A DNA stretch of 64,000 bases from Zopfochytrium polystomum (lineage: Eukaryota; Chytridiomycota; Chytridiomycetes; Chytridiales; Chytridiaceae): contig JAIVFJ010000140.1 in assembly GCA_025765615.1 (NCBI GenBank), positions 62,001 to 126,000 of the forward strand, written 5' to 3'. A model generated the notes under the pieces. It had not been told where the DNA came from, made no database searches, and saw nothing but the letters and a program-made list of their open reading frames with translations. The number at the start of each line of letters is the position of its first letter. Within the stretch, counting starts at the first letter, position 1. A program made the translations under genes and the position numbers. Shown piece by piece: positions 50,201-61,887 of this stretch.

Positions 50201-50552
50201 CGACGCGTGGATCCGCCAGGACGAGGCGCGCGTCGTCACCCAGGACCCGCGCGGCTTCTTTGTCGACGACATTGGCGGCGGTGGCGCCCCGACCCCTGCC
50301 GCCGCCGCAGAGCCCGCAACAACCCGCCACCGCCTGTCCGCCGCAGAGCTGCGCGCAAAAGTCGACCAGATCCGCCGCCGCGCAGCCGCCGTCAAGTCGG
50401 CGTCCGCGTCGACGCCGCCGCTGGCAAAGGCAAAGACCGCGAGACCGCCGTCGTCCGCGAAGAAGGAGATGCTCGCCGTGTTCAAGCGAGCGCTGCGCAA
50501 GAGCAAGAAGGCGAAACGCGAGGGCGGCGGGGCCGCGTCGGTGGCCGCGTAA
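46577..50552 (+). CDS. Secreted protein with five copies of a novel ~52-residue module
   Basis: Exons 46577-46712, 46816-47211 and 47509-50552, with consistent phases (1191 residues). A second in-frame Met at 46667 gives a classical signal peptide (MGLFSRTLKLGGLVLVAAAL, cleaved near PAALAA), so that start (1161 residues) is preferred. After His-rich and acidic regions come five modules at 48471-48629, 48936-49086, 49332-49503, 49680-49839 and 50118-50274. The consensus is KPLTxRQQLAQRS, xxPxKMNS, hhDLLSDAWIRQ, then V.QDPDGFhVDD. The modules are separated by Gly/Ser/His-rich linkers, and the tail is Lys/Arg-rich (KRALRKSKKAKR). The invariant KPLT, KMNS and DAWI cores suggest a short helical motif under selection. 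I know of no matching family; an extracellular binding or matrix role is a guess. Confidence 0.8.
48471..50274 (+). repeat. Five protein-level repeats (PLT-MNS-DAWI modules)
   Basis: Modules 1, 2, 4 and 5 keep QRSV before the Pro, while module 3 has QRDPRAP. Module 2 is the most diverged (DAWIDQ, VVDGFLVDD). Spacing between modules is variable (about 250-310 nt of linker), so this is not a recent tandem array but an older expansion held by selection. Confidence 0.85.
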
Positions 50553-51771
50553 TACCAAACGGCCGCTGCTGCTGTGCGCGGGGGGCGTTAACCGGGGGGT
50601 GGCAAGGAGTGCAGGGGAGTGGGGAAGGAAACAAAAAAGAGAAGCTAAGAGGGAGATAAAGAAAAACGGAACTCCGTGTGCGCAACACACGCGCGCGGGC
50701 GTTGCTGCCTGTACAACCGAAATACACATTTTATAGAGGACGAAGAAGAAGGCTTCTATTTCACGCACGTTCGAAACAGATCGGAGTGCGCGAGGGAACA
50801 AAAAACAAAAGGAGAAAATAAGAAACATAAAAATACACAACACACTGTGGTTGGGCGGCTTTCTTTCTTCACTGTTGCTGTTCCCTGACTGGTGCTCGCG
50901 CGAGATTGTTGGATCGCGAATTGGCGGGCCGTCCGTCTCCCACGTAGCCCCAAAACTATGGTTGCAGCTTTATGTAACATTTGTTCCTCTATTCCTCCTT
51001 CTTTTTTCATCAGGATCTTGGCAGAGAACTATTCAAGAATCCTTAAGGAATGTTCATTTATTCTCAAATGATCTATAGGCAGAATTTTATTTTGAAGATG
51101 CAAGAGGACAGGAGTTTGCTCGGGTGAAGAATGAGAGTATGCTGTTGTCTCAAGTGTTGATGATGCATTGACCGAGTGGATAAAGGAATCTGACTAGAAT
51201 AAACGCTGATTTAAGTGCTAGGCAGAACTAACTGGTTGGCAGCAAGAGGCACAAGACAGGCTAGATCCTATTGTGACTGTCAGTTATTCTGCTACACGAT
51301 GCCCATGGTGAGAGAAGCCATCGCACAAGCCATCGCACAAGCCATCGCCAATGCAGACCTGGGTGCTGGCGTGTGCTGTTGACAATACTCCAAGTGAAAT
51401 TGGGCTGGGAACTGGGCGTATCCGTTTTCCTCCTCTGCCCAGCAGATAATTATAGGAGAGATTCCCTTCTGTACCAATAGGTGGTGGTCACAACGTGCGA
51501 AGTGCAACAGTTGTATCTTTGGCTCCGCCCGCGGTGCGCCTGTTTACCAGGCGGGCCACCAGAGAAACCCTAACCCAGAGAAGAAAATTTTTTTCTGGCG
51601 GAGACAGACCACCCCCGAGGCGACGGACCCACCGCGTGGACTGAAAGAAAAAGCTGGATTAGATCAATTAAAGAAGCAGAGCAAGCTTTGATTGAACGCT
51701 ATTCCCCGGGTCTTTCTTTTTTGTTTCCGGCAGGAACACTTGGGTGCTGCAAAACTAGACGAATCAAAAAC

Positions 51772-51810
<39 letters not shown>

Positions 51811-52139
51811 AGAGAGAGACAGAGAGAGAAATAAAGATAGATATTTAATAAGCGTTTTTGCTGGAGGGGCGCACCCGAAGATCATCGCTACTGCTTGCTC
51901 TCGACCACTTCCTCTTGACTGAGCCAATCACACACACACACACACGCACACACACAAACACACTCACACAGACGTCCCTCCTCCCTTGGTGAACAAGACG
52001 CAACACATATACGCCCACTTGACCCCGCCTCAACCGGCTCAAGATAGAACGGGGAGGGGGGAGGGGAGAGGGAAACAAAAAGTACAAAAAGGGGCGACCC
52101 AGCCATCATCATCATCCGCCCGTCTCACTCCGCCCAACC
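50553..52139. other. Intergenic region with SINE-like repeat and microsatellites
   Basis: Holds the second SINE-like copy (about 51165-51480), a hairpin near 51535-51551 (CGCCTG...CAGGCG), (GA)n at about 51776-51830 and (CA)n at about 51929-51965. No domain-bearing frame. It lies between the 3' ends of two convergent genes. Confidence 0.6.
51165..51480 (+). repeat. Dispersed SINE-like repeat, copy 2, with tRNA-like head
   Basis: The body (51215-51480) is homologous to 38146-38382 in inverse orientation. Just upstream, GACCGAGTGGATAAAGGAAT (51170-51189) followed by CTGACTAGAA resembles the D-arm and anticodon stem of tRNA-Ser/Leu (GGCCGAGTGG..AAGG). This suggests a Pol III head and hence a tRNA-derived SINE. 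The head is not clear in copy 1. Confidence 0.6.
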
Positions 52140-55100
52140 TCAAAAGCTGAGCAACACGTCCACCGCCTGCCCGCGCCCGTTCCGCATCCGGTACAGCACC
52201 CCGTCTCCGAGCTCCACCCGCGCCTCCCCTTCGTCGTCGTCCTCGCCGTCGTCGCCCGCGCTCCACCACCGCCGTGGTCTTGGCTCCGACGACGACGACG
52301 ATGACGACGACGACGACGACTCCGTCGCGCTGCCCGCGCCGCCAGCCGCGTACCGCCGCGACAGCTGCCACAGCGCGCGGCGCGCCGTCCGCGTCGCCGC
52401 GGGCGTGGTACCGCTGCTGCTGCTGGCGGTCCGTGCTCGTGGCGGCGGCGTCGGGCAGCACGACGATGGCGGCGTGATGGCCGCGACGCACGGGTGGCTG
52501 CACAAGCAGCGCGGCGGCGACCTTGGCGCGGGTGGTAGTAACAGCGGAGAAGAATGAACGGACGTCGATGGCGGTGGTGGCGGTGGCGGTGGCAGTCCGC
52601 GGAGGTCGAGGATGCGCAGCGCCCAGAACGACGCGACCCACATTGCCACGTCGGCCACGCTCATCCCCGTCGGCAGAAGATGCTCCTCCTCCTCCTCCTC
52701 CACCTCTTGCTGCTGGTGCTGCTCCGGGTTCTCATGCTCCGGAGACGGCAGCCGAGGCCGCGCAAGGGGGCCGAGCGACGACGACGACGACGACGAGGTC
52801 GGGCACCAGCCGGCGCTGGCGCCCATCAGCACCTCGAGCGCCTCGAACGCGCCCGGCTGCGCGTGCATCGCCACGACCAGCTCCCACGGGTTCCACGCCG
52901 TGCCCGACAGCGTCAGGTACCGCAGGTGCGGCGCCGCCAGCAGCGCCTTGAAGAACGGACGCGTCAGAACGAGCGGCTGCGGAGCCGCCGCCGCCGCCGA
53001 CGGAGACTCGAACGACGACGAAGGTGGCGCGGGTTGCGAGGTCGAGAGGAGGGAGGTGGAGACGGAGGAGGAGGGTTCGCCGCCGCACGAGTCGGCGAGG
53101 ATGCCAAAGTCCGTCAGCGAGTGCGACGTCGCCGCGATGAGATGCACCAGCGAGGCGCACGTGAACGTCGGCTGCGGCGACGGCGGCGATAGCGATTGCA
53201 CGCAAGTGTCGCCGTCGTCGACAGCGCGCTCCAGCGGAGCCGTCTGCGCCGCCCGCCAGCGCGCCGCCGTGGCGGGAGGGCGGTGCGCGCTGCAGCCGTC
53301 GGCGGGCACGCGGGCCTCGTCGTGCCGGTGCCTGCTGCTCCGCTCGAGCCGGCCGCCGCCGCCGCCGCCGCCGCCGAGCCGATGCGTCTTGCCCAACAGC
53401 GGTAGCGGCAGCCGCCGCCGCCTCCGATGACGAGAGGCGCCGTCCGTCATATGCTGGATCTGCGGGACCGACGATGGGACCGCGGCCGGCGGCGGTCGTG
53501 GTGGTGCCGCGGCCGCCGCCGGCAGCAGCGCAGAGTGCAGGCAGCGCGGGCCGGCCGCCGACGGCGACTGCAGGAGGATGCGGAACATGGACAGGTTCGG
53601 GCACGCGTTGGCGACCTCCATCACGTCGGCGTCGCCGATCGTCGTCACGCACGGCGGAGGCGGCGGCAGCGGGGGCGTCGGCGGCGATGGTAGCGATGGT
53701 GTCGCAGTAGCGCCGCCGTCCCACGGGCTCGGTCTCGCCCCCGACCGGCCGCCCGGTGCGACTACGACGACCGCGTCCGCGGGGGCCGCGACCATCGCGG
53801 CGGCTGCGGCCGCGGCGGCGGCCGCGCACGGCGGGTCGTGGGTCGCGCTGGAGCACCGCAGCTTGAGACTGCGCAGCCGCTCCCCGCACGCGACCGCGAT
53901 CTTTGTCGTCAGTCGGCCGTCCATCGAGTCGCTGACGCAAAGGTGCGCAAGCCGCGGGCACGCCGCGTTGATCTCCTGCACCGTCACCAGCGACAGCTCC
54001 GACGCCTCGCAGTCCGGGTGGTGTAGCAGGTGATGGTAGTGGTGCAGCGGGTGCGTCGCGTCGAACGCCGACGACGCCGACGACGCGGAGGCGTCCGGGG
54101 ACGGCGGTCGCGTGACGGTCCCGAACGCGGCGGTTGAGGCCGTCGACCAGGTTGACGAAGAGACGACGGACGTCCGCGCACCCGAGGGGGTGGAGATGGG
54201 GGTCGGCGGCGAGCTGCTGGGGATCGCGCCGGTGAGGTTGACCGTTTCGAGCGAGCTGCCGCCTCCCGCTCGGATGATGGAGAGGAGAAGCCGGGTCTTT
54301 ACACCGCACGATCGGACAATGAGCGTGCGCAGGCGGTCCCATCGCACCAGCGCGAGGAGGGGAAAGGCCGCGGACCCTGCGTTTGTATTAGGAGGAGGAG
54401 TTTGGGTTATTGGGTGTGCGCTTGAATGAAAGGGCAGAGCGAAACGAGAGAGAATGACATCGTCGAATGCAGGGGAAAAGTAAAAACAACTCACAGTCCC
54501 CAACCACGTTTTCGATTTCAAGCGACTGCACGCCGTTGGTCAGACGGCTGAGAAACTTTGCGAGGCCGCCGGGCGTGACGGCCTGCGACCCGTTGATCTT
54601 CACCGACGTGATGCGCGGGCACCGCGCGCCAATCTCAAACAGCAGCTCGTCGGTGAGCGCGCTCGCGCCCGGTGTCGCAAACGCCGCGGCAGCCGCCGTC
54701 GTCCCAGCACCGTCCCCGTCGCCGCCGAGCGCGAGGCCCCGCAGGTTCGCGTTCATGGCGCACAGCTCGAGCAGCGCGGCCGCGGGGATCGAGCCGACGT
54801 CCGGCACCGTCAGCGACGACAGCGACAGCGGGCAGGGCTGCAGCGGCGCCTTGAACAGCGGCAGCAGCGCGTCCCACCGCACCGCCGGGCCGTTACTGCC
54901 CCCGCCGCCGCCGCCGTGCAGCGGCAGCCCCCGCCGCACGGGAACCGTCAGGTGCCGCACAAAGCGCAGCGGCGGCGACAGGTGCTGCAGCGCGCCCGAC
55001 CGCGCGCTGAGCAGCCGCTGGATCGCCGCGCTCTGCAGCGCCAGGCAGAACCGCGCGAATCGCGCAACCCCGCTGTTGCTGTTGCTGCTGCTGCTCACGT

Positions 55101-56001
55101 CGCCGCCGCCGCCGGCGGCTCCGGGTGCTCCGTCGGCGTTGCTGCCGCCGCCACCGACGGAGTCGCAGGAGCTGTCGGCAAAAGTCAGGTTGCACCACAG
55201 CACCGACGCGGCGAGGCTGTACCACGACCGGCACACGAGTGACGCCTCGAGGAGCGTGGCCGGGTGGGTGGAGAGGTGGGCGAGCAGGTTTCTGATGAGC
55301 TCGGGTGGGAGGTGCGCGGAGAAGAGAGGCTGCCGCACGCGCTGCTGCTGCTGCGGCGGCGGCGGCGGCGTCAACGATGTTATCATGGCCGCGTCCTCCT
55401 CGGCAGAGTCAACAAAGCTAGCTGTGTCGTCGTCGATCTGGTCGTCATCGACGTCCTCGTCGACCTCATCTTCGTCGTCGTCGTCGTCGTCGTCTTCTTC
55501 ACGCGCCAACCACCAGCATTTTTGCCCGCTCTGAAATCCGCATGCAGATGCTGTCGACATCCCGCCGCCCCACCCCCCCGCGGCCGCCGCCGCCGTTGAC
55601 CGTCCGCCGCCGGCGCTGCTCCCGCTGCCGTTGCTACTACTGCTACTGCTTATGCTACTGCCACTAATGTTGCTGCTACTACTGGTACAGCTTCCGCTGC
55701 TTCCGCTCAGAACTCGAGCGTCACCGCACCGTCCGCCGACGACGTCGACAAAGGCTTTTGTTCCGCTGCCGCGAAGTGGAACGATGCCGCCGCCGCTTCC
55801 GCTGCTGCCGCCGCTGCCGTCGCTGTCGCAGTCGCTGTCGCTGCAGCTCGAGTCGGTGGCGGCGGCGGCGGTAGAGGGGCGCCGGAAGATGCGGCGACGG
55901 CCGTTGCTGCTATTGCTGCTGCTGCCGACGTTGCCGCCGTGGCTTCGCCGGCCGACGATGTTGTCGGCGGGCTCTGCTGAGCCGCCCCAGCTGGCGGTCA
56001 T
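52140..56001 (-). CDS. F-box / leucine-rich-repeat-like protein
   Basis: Two exons, 56001-54495 and 54376-52140, with a 118-bp intron in phase (1247 residues). The N-terminus is Ser/Gly-rich with an acidic run. Near residues 220-270 an F-box-like motif reads LPPELIRNLLAHLSTHPATL and ASLVCRSWYSLAASVLW. Downstream are LRR/AMN1-type pieces: LTDELLFEIGARCPRITSVKI, LCVSDSMDGRL, IGDADVMEVANACPNLSMFRI and LRYLTLSGTAWNPWELV. F-box proteins bind Skp1 and recruit substrates, via repeats such as these, to SCF ubiquitin ligase. Long Ala, Pro, Ser and His runs break the repeats and may be expansions of GC-rich trinucleotides. Confidence 0.8.
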
Positions 56002-56036
56002 ATTGTGTGGGTGAAGTTGATAGTCGGTGGTGGGTG

Positions 56037-56071
<35 letters not shown>

Positions 56072-56559
56072 CCAGAGGGAGGGTTGTCGTCGAGGCCGTA
56101 CTTCTTTTTTGATTTGATCGCGGACGCTGGGCGAGGCTGGGTCGGGTTGGTGGGGGGTATGCTTTATTCTTCTTTTTTATGTCGGTGAGGTGGTGGTGGT
56201 GGTGGTGGGGTGAGTGGGGTGTGAGCGGAGCTGGGTGGGTAGTTTCCAGCTGCTGGCAGGCTGGCGCGCGTCGGGGGAAGCCGGGCCGGTTGTCGCAGTG
56301 GTGGGGGTCGAGCCAAGGAAGGAAGCGAGCAACCCAGCTGGAGAGTCCGTGGGGGAGCGGGCTAATACCCTGTTGCTTGAGCAGAGAGTGTGAGTGAGTG
56401 GGGTGGGTGGGTGGGTATTGGGGAGGAGTGAAGGGTATGAGGAGAAAGTAGGTTTGGAGGAGGAGTGGTTGATTGATTGGGCGAGGGGAAGAGGCGAGGT
56501 GAAAGGAGGGTACTTGGTTTTGTTTGGATCGAGAGGGAGCAGAGAGAGAGAGAGAGAGA

Positions 56560-56631
<72 letters not shown>

Positions 56632-57326
56632 TGTGTGTGTGTGTGTGTGTGTGTGAGCAAAACCGTCCTGCAAGATTGAATGGGCACATTCTATTCGCTC
56701 ACTCCCGATCCGGCCGCCGTTGTGTTTGTTGGTTGGGGAGGGCGATCGGAGAACGGCGAGCCAGAAAGCGGCGGATGGGCGTCCGACAGGCTCGATTTCG
56801 ATTTGGTTCCCACGCTCCGATCCGATGACCAGCATCAGCAGCATCCAAACGCGCTCACCGAAAAAACAAAAGAGAAAAAACAGAAAGCAAACGGCAAACC
56901 ACACACAAACAGGCAGACAGATAGACAGACATTCCGACAGACAGACAGGCAGATAGACAGAGAAAGAGACACACACACACACAGATCACAGATACAGACT
57001 CAAATGTGCAACAATGCAAATGGCAGTTGTGTTGAATTTCGTTCGTTTGCTTTTGCACGCACACAAGCACACACACACACAACACACACACACACACACA
57101 CACTCACTCTCACTCGCTCTCTCTTCTCTCTCTTGCGCTCTGTCTCTGTCTCTGTGTCTCTCTCTCTCTCTGTCTCTTGGAATAATGCACACGCACGGGG
57201 CTTAGAGAGTCATGTGTAGTAAGTAACCAACACCATCCGTCCGTCCATACCATCGATCGATCGAGAAGAAAAACAAATTATGGCTTATTATTCTTATTCT
57301 TATTCTTATTCTTATTATTCTTATCC

Positions 57327-57359
<33 letters not shown>

Positions 57360-57444
57360 GTATTAGTATTGTTGCTGTTTCTCTTGGAAAAGCGGCAATC
57401 GCAATGACGAAAAATCAATCAAATGAGAAAAGGTTTTGGGTGGT

Positions 57445-57520
<76 letters not shown>

Positions 57521-57745
57521 CCTGTTCTGTTTGACCCACGAAGGAAAAACACAGTCAGTCATCGGGGCGACGATTGCATCCGCGTCACCACATGACACTT
57601 GTTTTCGGGATTCGGGAGCAGCAGCAACATAAAGATAATACAGTTACGGCACGCACTTGTTTCGTGTTTGACGACGTCGAGGACTTTTGGTTTCTTGTAG
57701 CGAGCGACAGCGCGCAAGAGAGACTGAGAGTGAGAGAGAGAGACT

Positions 57746-57784
<39 letters not shown>

Positions 57785-58639
57785 TGTGTGGGTGTGTGTG
57801 TGTGTGTGTTTGTGTGCGTGAGTGCGTGGCTGTGAGTGAGTGAGTGAGGGAGTTGACGCATCTCCTTTCCTTTGGTGGCCGAACCACGGTTTTTGTAACT
57901 TCATGGGAAGAAAGAACCTTTTGGGTCCAACGACTGCTGCTTGAATGGAATCTGTTGTAGATTTTCCTAATCAATCGTTTCTTGCACTTTGCAAGCTTGC
58001 TCTCAGACATGCATGGCTGGGAGCCAAGAGAAATAACTCTTTTTAATTAATTAATTAACGTTAACCAATGTAAGTTACTCTTCCAAATTTGAATTAATTT
58101 CAGTTGGAGACAGTCTTTGCCAGCAGCACCACAACATCCATTGCTGCCGCTACTGCTACGTTCCAATCGAAACCCAATGCTCGGGCAGCATATGCGCGTA
58201 CCAAGTTTGTTAACAATTTGTTGAAAAATCGAGAGAGTCCGCCTAAATGAATCACGCCCGCCGCCTTCGTGTGCCCCTATTCCTCCTCGACACACGTCTC
58301 ACAAACCCCGTGGCCCTCGCCCCGGGACCTTCGTGTCTCCTCCCTGTCCCACCGCGTCCCGTAAGGTGTTTCACTTTGTGGAAGGACTGGAGGTGGCTTG
58401 TTGGTTGTCGTGCCGCATGCTTACTCTACCCCCACCGCTGCCCCCTCCCACTTGAAAACTTGAAAACTTGAAATCATTGACGCAACTTGTGTTGTTCCAT
58501 GGTGAGGGAGGGCTGAAAACGTTTTGTCGCGCACAAGCAAGAGAGCAAGCAATCAGATACGCCAGAGCAGCAAAAATCAAAATCAAAAAACAAAAAGAAC
58601 AAAAAAAAAAAAGAATTCGATCTCCGCCCGCCGCCGCAG
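56002..58639. other. Microsatellite-dense divergent region
   Basis: Separates the F-box gene (-) from the CEP95-like gene (+). Tracts: (GT)n 56037-56062, (GA)n about 56539-56628, (GT)n 56629-56654, CAGA-type repeats around 56910-56960, (CA)n about 57068-57104, CT-rich 57110-57178, TTATTC/TTA repeats about 57285-57362, (CA)n about 57448-57512 and GA/GT about 57733-57815. No gene is supported; the open frames are repeat translations. Confidence 0.7.
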
Positions 58640-59614
58640 ATGCCACGACCACCGCCACCACGACGCAACCAGCAGCAGCCGAGACCGCGACTGCGACCGC
58701 CGTTCTCGTCATCGTCATCGTCGTCGTCGCCGTCATCGGCATCGTCATCATCATCGTCACGACCACCCTCTGCTTCCTCAGTCTCTTCTTCTCGTCCTTC
58801 GTCCCTGTCCTCGTGGTCGCCGCCACCCACCACCCCGACCCCATCCGCCTCCGCCGCCGCCGCCGCATCGGCCACCGTCGCCACCGCAAACTCCCTCCTC
58901 CGCGCCGCCCGCATCCCCATCCTCGTCGCCGCCCCCTCCCACTGCGTCCCCGCCCTCTTCGTCGCCGTCGTCGAATCCCTCCGCCGCGCCAGGATCCCGG
59001 GCATCGTCAGACCTCCACCACAACCCGCGGTCGCCGCGCGGGCCTCGGCGACCGCGACGGCGGCCGTCGAGGACCAGATTGGGAACGTCGAGCTTGTTAT
59101 TGGGGCGATTGAGGAGGAGGAGGATGGAGGTGGTGGTGGTGGTGGTGGTCGTGGTGGTGCGGGTGGGGGTGCCGGTGCGGGTGGGGAAGAGGGGGAGACA
59201 CGACGAAGAAGGAGGAGAAGGTGGGCACAACGGGTCGTGAGGGGTGAGATGGACGCTGTGGACGCGCTGCTGAGGAGGATCGCGCGGTGGGCGGGGGTCG
59301 GCGGCGACGGTGGTGACGACCTGAGAGACGGCGACGGGCACGATAGTGTCCAGGACGACGACGACGACAACCACCGTCGCCGCGGCGTTGACGTTGACGA
59401 CGAAGACGACGACGACGACGATGGGGACCGCCTTGGGGTCGATGTCGACGACGGCGACCGCGCAGGACGATCCGCGCCGCCACGAAGAACCCGCACGCGG
59501 TTCAACCTCAGCGTAAGGGAGTCTTCCCTTCGCACAATTGCGCTAACTCCATACACGCATCTTCACACACACAACACACACACGCATACACACATCAACA
59601 CGTCAAAACACACA

Positions 59615-59649
<35 letters not shown>

Positions 59650-61724
59650 CCCGCCCGCACCCCGCCGTCCCGCAGCTTCCTCCTCCAGCCCTCGCCCTCC
59701 GACACGCCGCACACGCGCGCTATCAAGCAGCACCGCGCGCGCCAGCTCGCGGCCGTCGACGCCGCGCGCGTGCGCGCGTCCAACGCCGCGGCCGACGGGC
59801 GGCGCGCTGTGCGGGACGTGTTGGTGGCGGTCGGCGCGCGCGGCGGGGAGGCGGCGGGAGGGGCGAAGGCGGGGAAGCGAGGTGAGGCGGGGAAGAAGAG
59901 GAAGAGCGAGTTTCAGGTGCATCCGAGGAGGCGGCCGCCTACTTCTGTTGTGGCCGAGATGGTGTGGGGACCCCACGGGAAGGGAGGCGTGGGCGGGAGG
60001 GGGAGGAAGGGGGTGGTCGGGGGCGGGGAAGGTGCGGGGAGGAGAAGGGTTGTGGGCAGTGGCGGGAGGGGGGGGAAACGAGGTGGATGTGGGGAGGGGG
60101 CGCATAGAAGTGGTGGGGGAGGAGGAGGAGGGGATGGACTACGGTGGCGGGTATGAAGAGGAGGAGGAGGACGAAGACGAGGATTACGACAACGACGTGG
60201 TGGGTGGTGGGTATAACGAAGATGGCGACGACGATGACGACGAGTACGACTACGACGACCGTGAGGAGGTGGAGGAGGAGGAGGAGGAGGATGAGGAGGC
60301 AGATGACGAAGTGGAGGAGGAAGAGTCGCTGCAGCGGTCTACCGACCCCGCCGCCTCCTCCTCGTACGCGTCGTCGTCGTCGTGGTCGTCGTCGTCCGGC
60401 GTCGCCGCCGTCGCACCGGTATCCCAGGCGGAGCGCAACTTTGCGGCGTTTGAGCGGGCGCTTGCGGCCGAGATGGGCGAGGAGGCGGTGACGGGCTTGT
60501 TGGGCGTGGAGGCCGGGGGCGGAGAAGATGGGGAGGAGGGGGAGGGCGGCGGCGACGGGGCGGCGGCGACGGCGGCTGCTGCTGCTGCTGCTGCGGCGCG
60601 CGAGGCGGCGTGGCGGGCCCACGTGCGCGACCACCGACGGCAGCTGGACGCTCGGGTGCACGCGCGCCAGACGCGGATGGTGAGTGGGAGTGGTGTTTTT
60701 GGGGGTACGGCTCTGGACCAAGCGCCTGAACCCTGAGCTAACAAACTCTCACCCGAACCCTCCACCCTCAACCCAATGCTGCTGCCCGAACCCCCGATCG
60801 CCACGACTAAACCGGGGGAAAAAAAAAAACGAACACACACACACAAAAGCAACGCGAGGTCGGCCGAATCGCCGCCGACCCGCGCGCGCTCAAGGTGCTG
60901 AAGAAGGACCTGGACGCAGCCGCGAGCTTGGTAACGAGAGGGAGACAGAGAGAGACAGAGAGAGGACGGAGAGGGAGCCTGTCATTCCTCACTTGTCATT
61001 TTCGTGTTTCGCGTTGTTTTTTCGTCCTCTCTTGTGTTGCGTTTCGTGAAACTGATGACTTTCCCCCACACACATACAACAACAAACAACAATAACAAAA
61101 CACCGAAAAACAAACAGGCGCGCAAGCGCGCACACGCCGCAGCCCTCGCCGCGGCCAAATCCACCCAGTCATCCCGCCACCGCGCCGCCGTCCGCCAGAC
61201 CGCGGCCCGCGCCGCCGCCGACCGCGACGCCCGCGCCCGCGCCGCGCGCCTCGCCGACGCCCGCGCCGACGCCACCGCCGCGGCCTACGCAGACTACCTG
61301 CGCGCCCAGCGAGCCGCCGTGCGCGACGCCCGCGCCGCCGCGCGCGAAGAGGCCAAGCGCCGCGACGCCGAACGCGACGCGCGCGAGCAACGTGCGCGGG
61401 CAGAGGCGCGCGTCGTCGAGGACGAGGTCAAGGAGGAGTTGAGGAGGGTCCGGTGGGAGGAGGGCGTCGTGCGCAGGGCGTTTCGCGAGGTGAGTGTGAT
61501 CATGATGATGAATGTATTTGCGTGTGCGTGTGATTTAATAACTCGACACACACAACACGCAGGAGGCCCGCAAGCTCGCGCGCGAGCAAAAGGACGCGGC
61601 GCGCGGCGCCGTTGCGCGCGCGAGGGTCAAGACGCGCGTCGACGCCGACGACACGGACGAGATGGGCTTGCTGGGGCGCGCGCGCGATGTCGTGGGCGGG
61701 AGGGTGGCGTTTGTCGTGAGGTAG
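58640..61724 (+). CDS. Possible CEP95-like centriolar coiled-coil protein
   Basis: Exons assigned: 58640-59512, 59650-about 59916, about 60083-60679, 60850-60930, 61118-61489 and 61563-61724. The second/third junction is uncertain because it lies in G-rich repeats; the other junctions keep phase. The N-terminal block LLRAARIPILVAAPSHCVPALFV..ESLRRARIPGIV with NVELVIGAI resembles the CH-like domain of CEP95-type proteins. The middle is acidic and disordered. The last 230 residues are an Ala/Arg/Glu coiled coil (YADYLRAQRAAVRDARAA, EEARKLAREQKDAARGA), also like the CEP95 C-terminus. If correct it would act at centrioles or basal bodies, fitting a flagellate fungus. Composition bias makes the homology tentative; the exons themselves are better supported than the name. 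Confidence 0.5.
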
Positions 61725-61832
61725 GTAGAAGAGGGATGGGGTGGGATGGGGTGTGTTGTTTTGGGGGGGCTTGCTTTGAGGCGCAGTCGTGAGAGAAGAA
61801 AGGGAGAGACACACACACCCACAATTTGCATC

Positions 61833-61866
<34 letters not shown>

Positions 61867-61887
61867 CATTCAGATATTGCATCAGTG
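61725..61887 (+). promoter_or_regulatory. Short spacer upstream of the double-BTB gene
   Basis: 163 bp between a stop codon and the next ATG, with CA repeats and a T-run of about 29 bases (61837-61866) ending TTCATTCAG. The T-run plus CAG could be a 3' splice site, in which case the next gene has an upstream exon. Confidence 0.5.

Noticed and set aside
48842..50843. Long minus-strand frames opposite the five-module protein
   Set aside because: They are mirror images of the repeats; the plus strand has the signal peptide, correct introns and conserved modules.
51570..51581. Telomere-like AACCCTAACCC
   Set aside because: Less than two repeat units; no array or breakpoint evidence.
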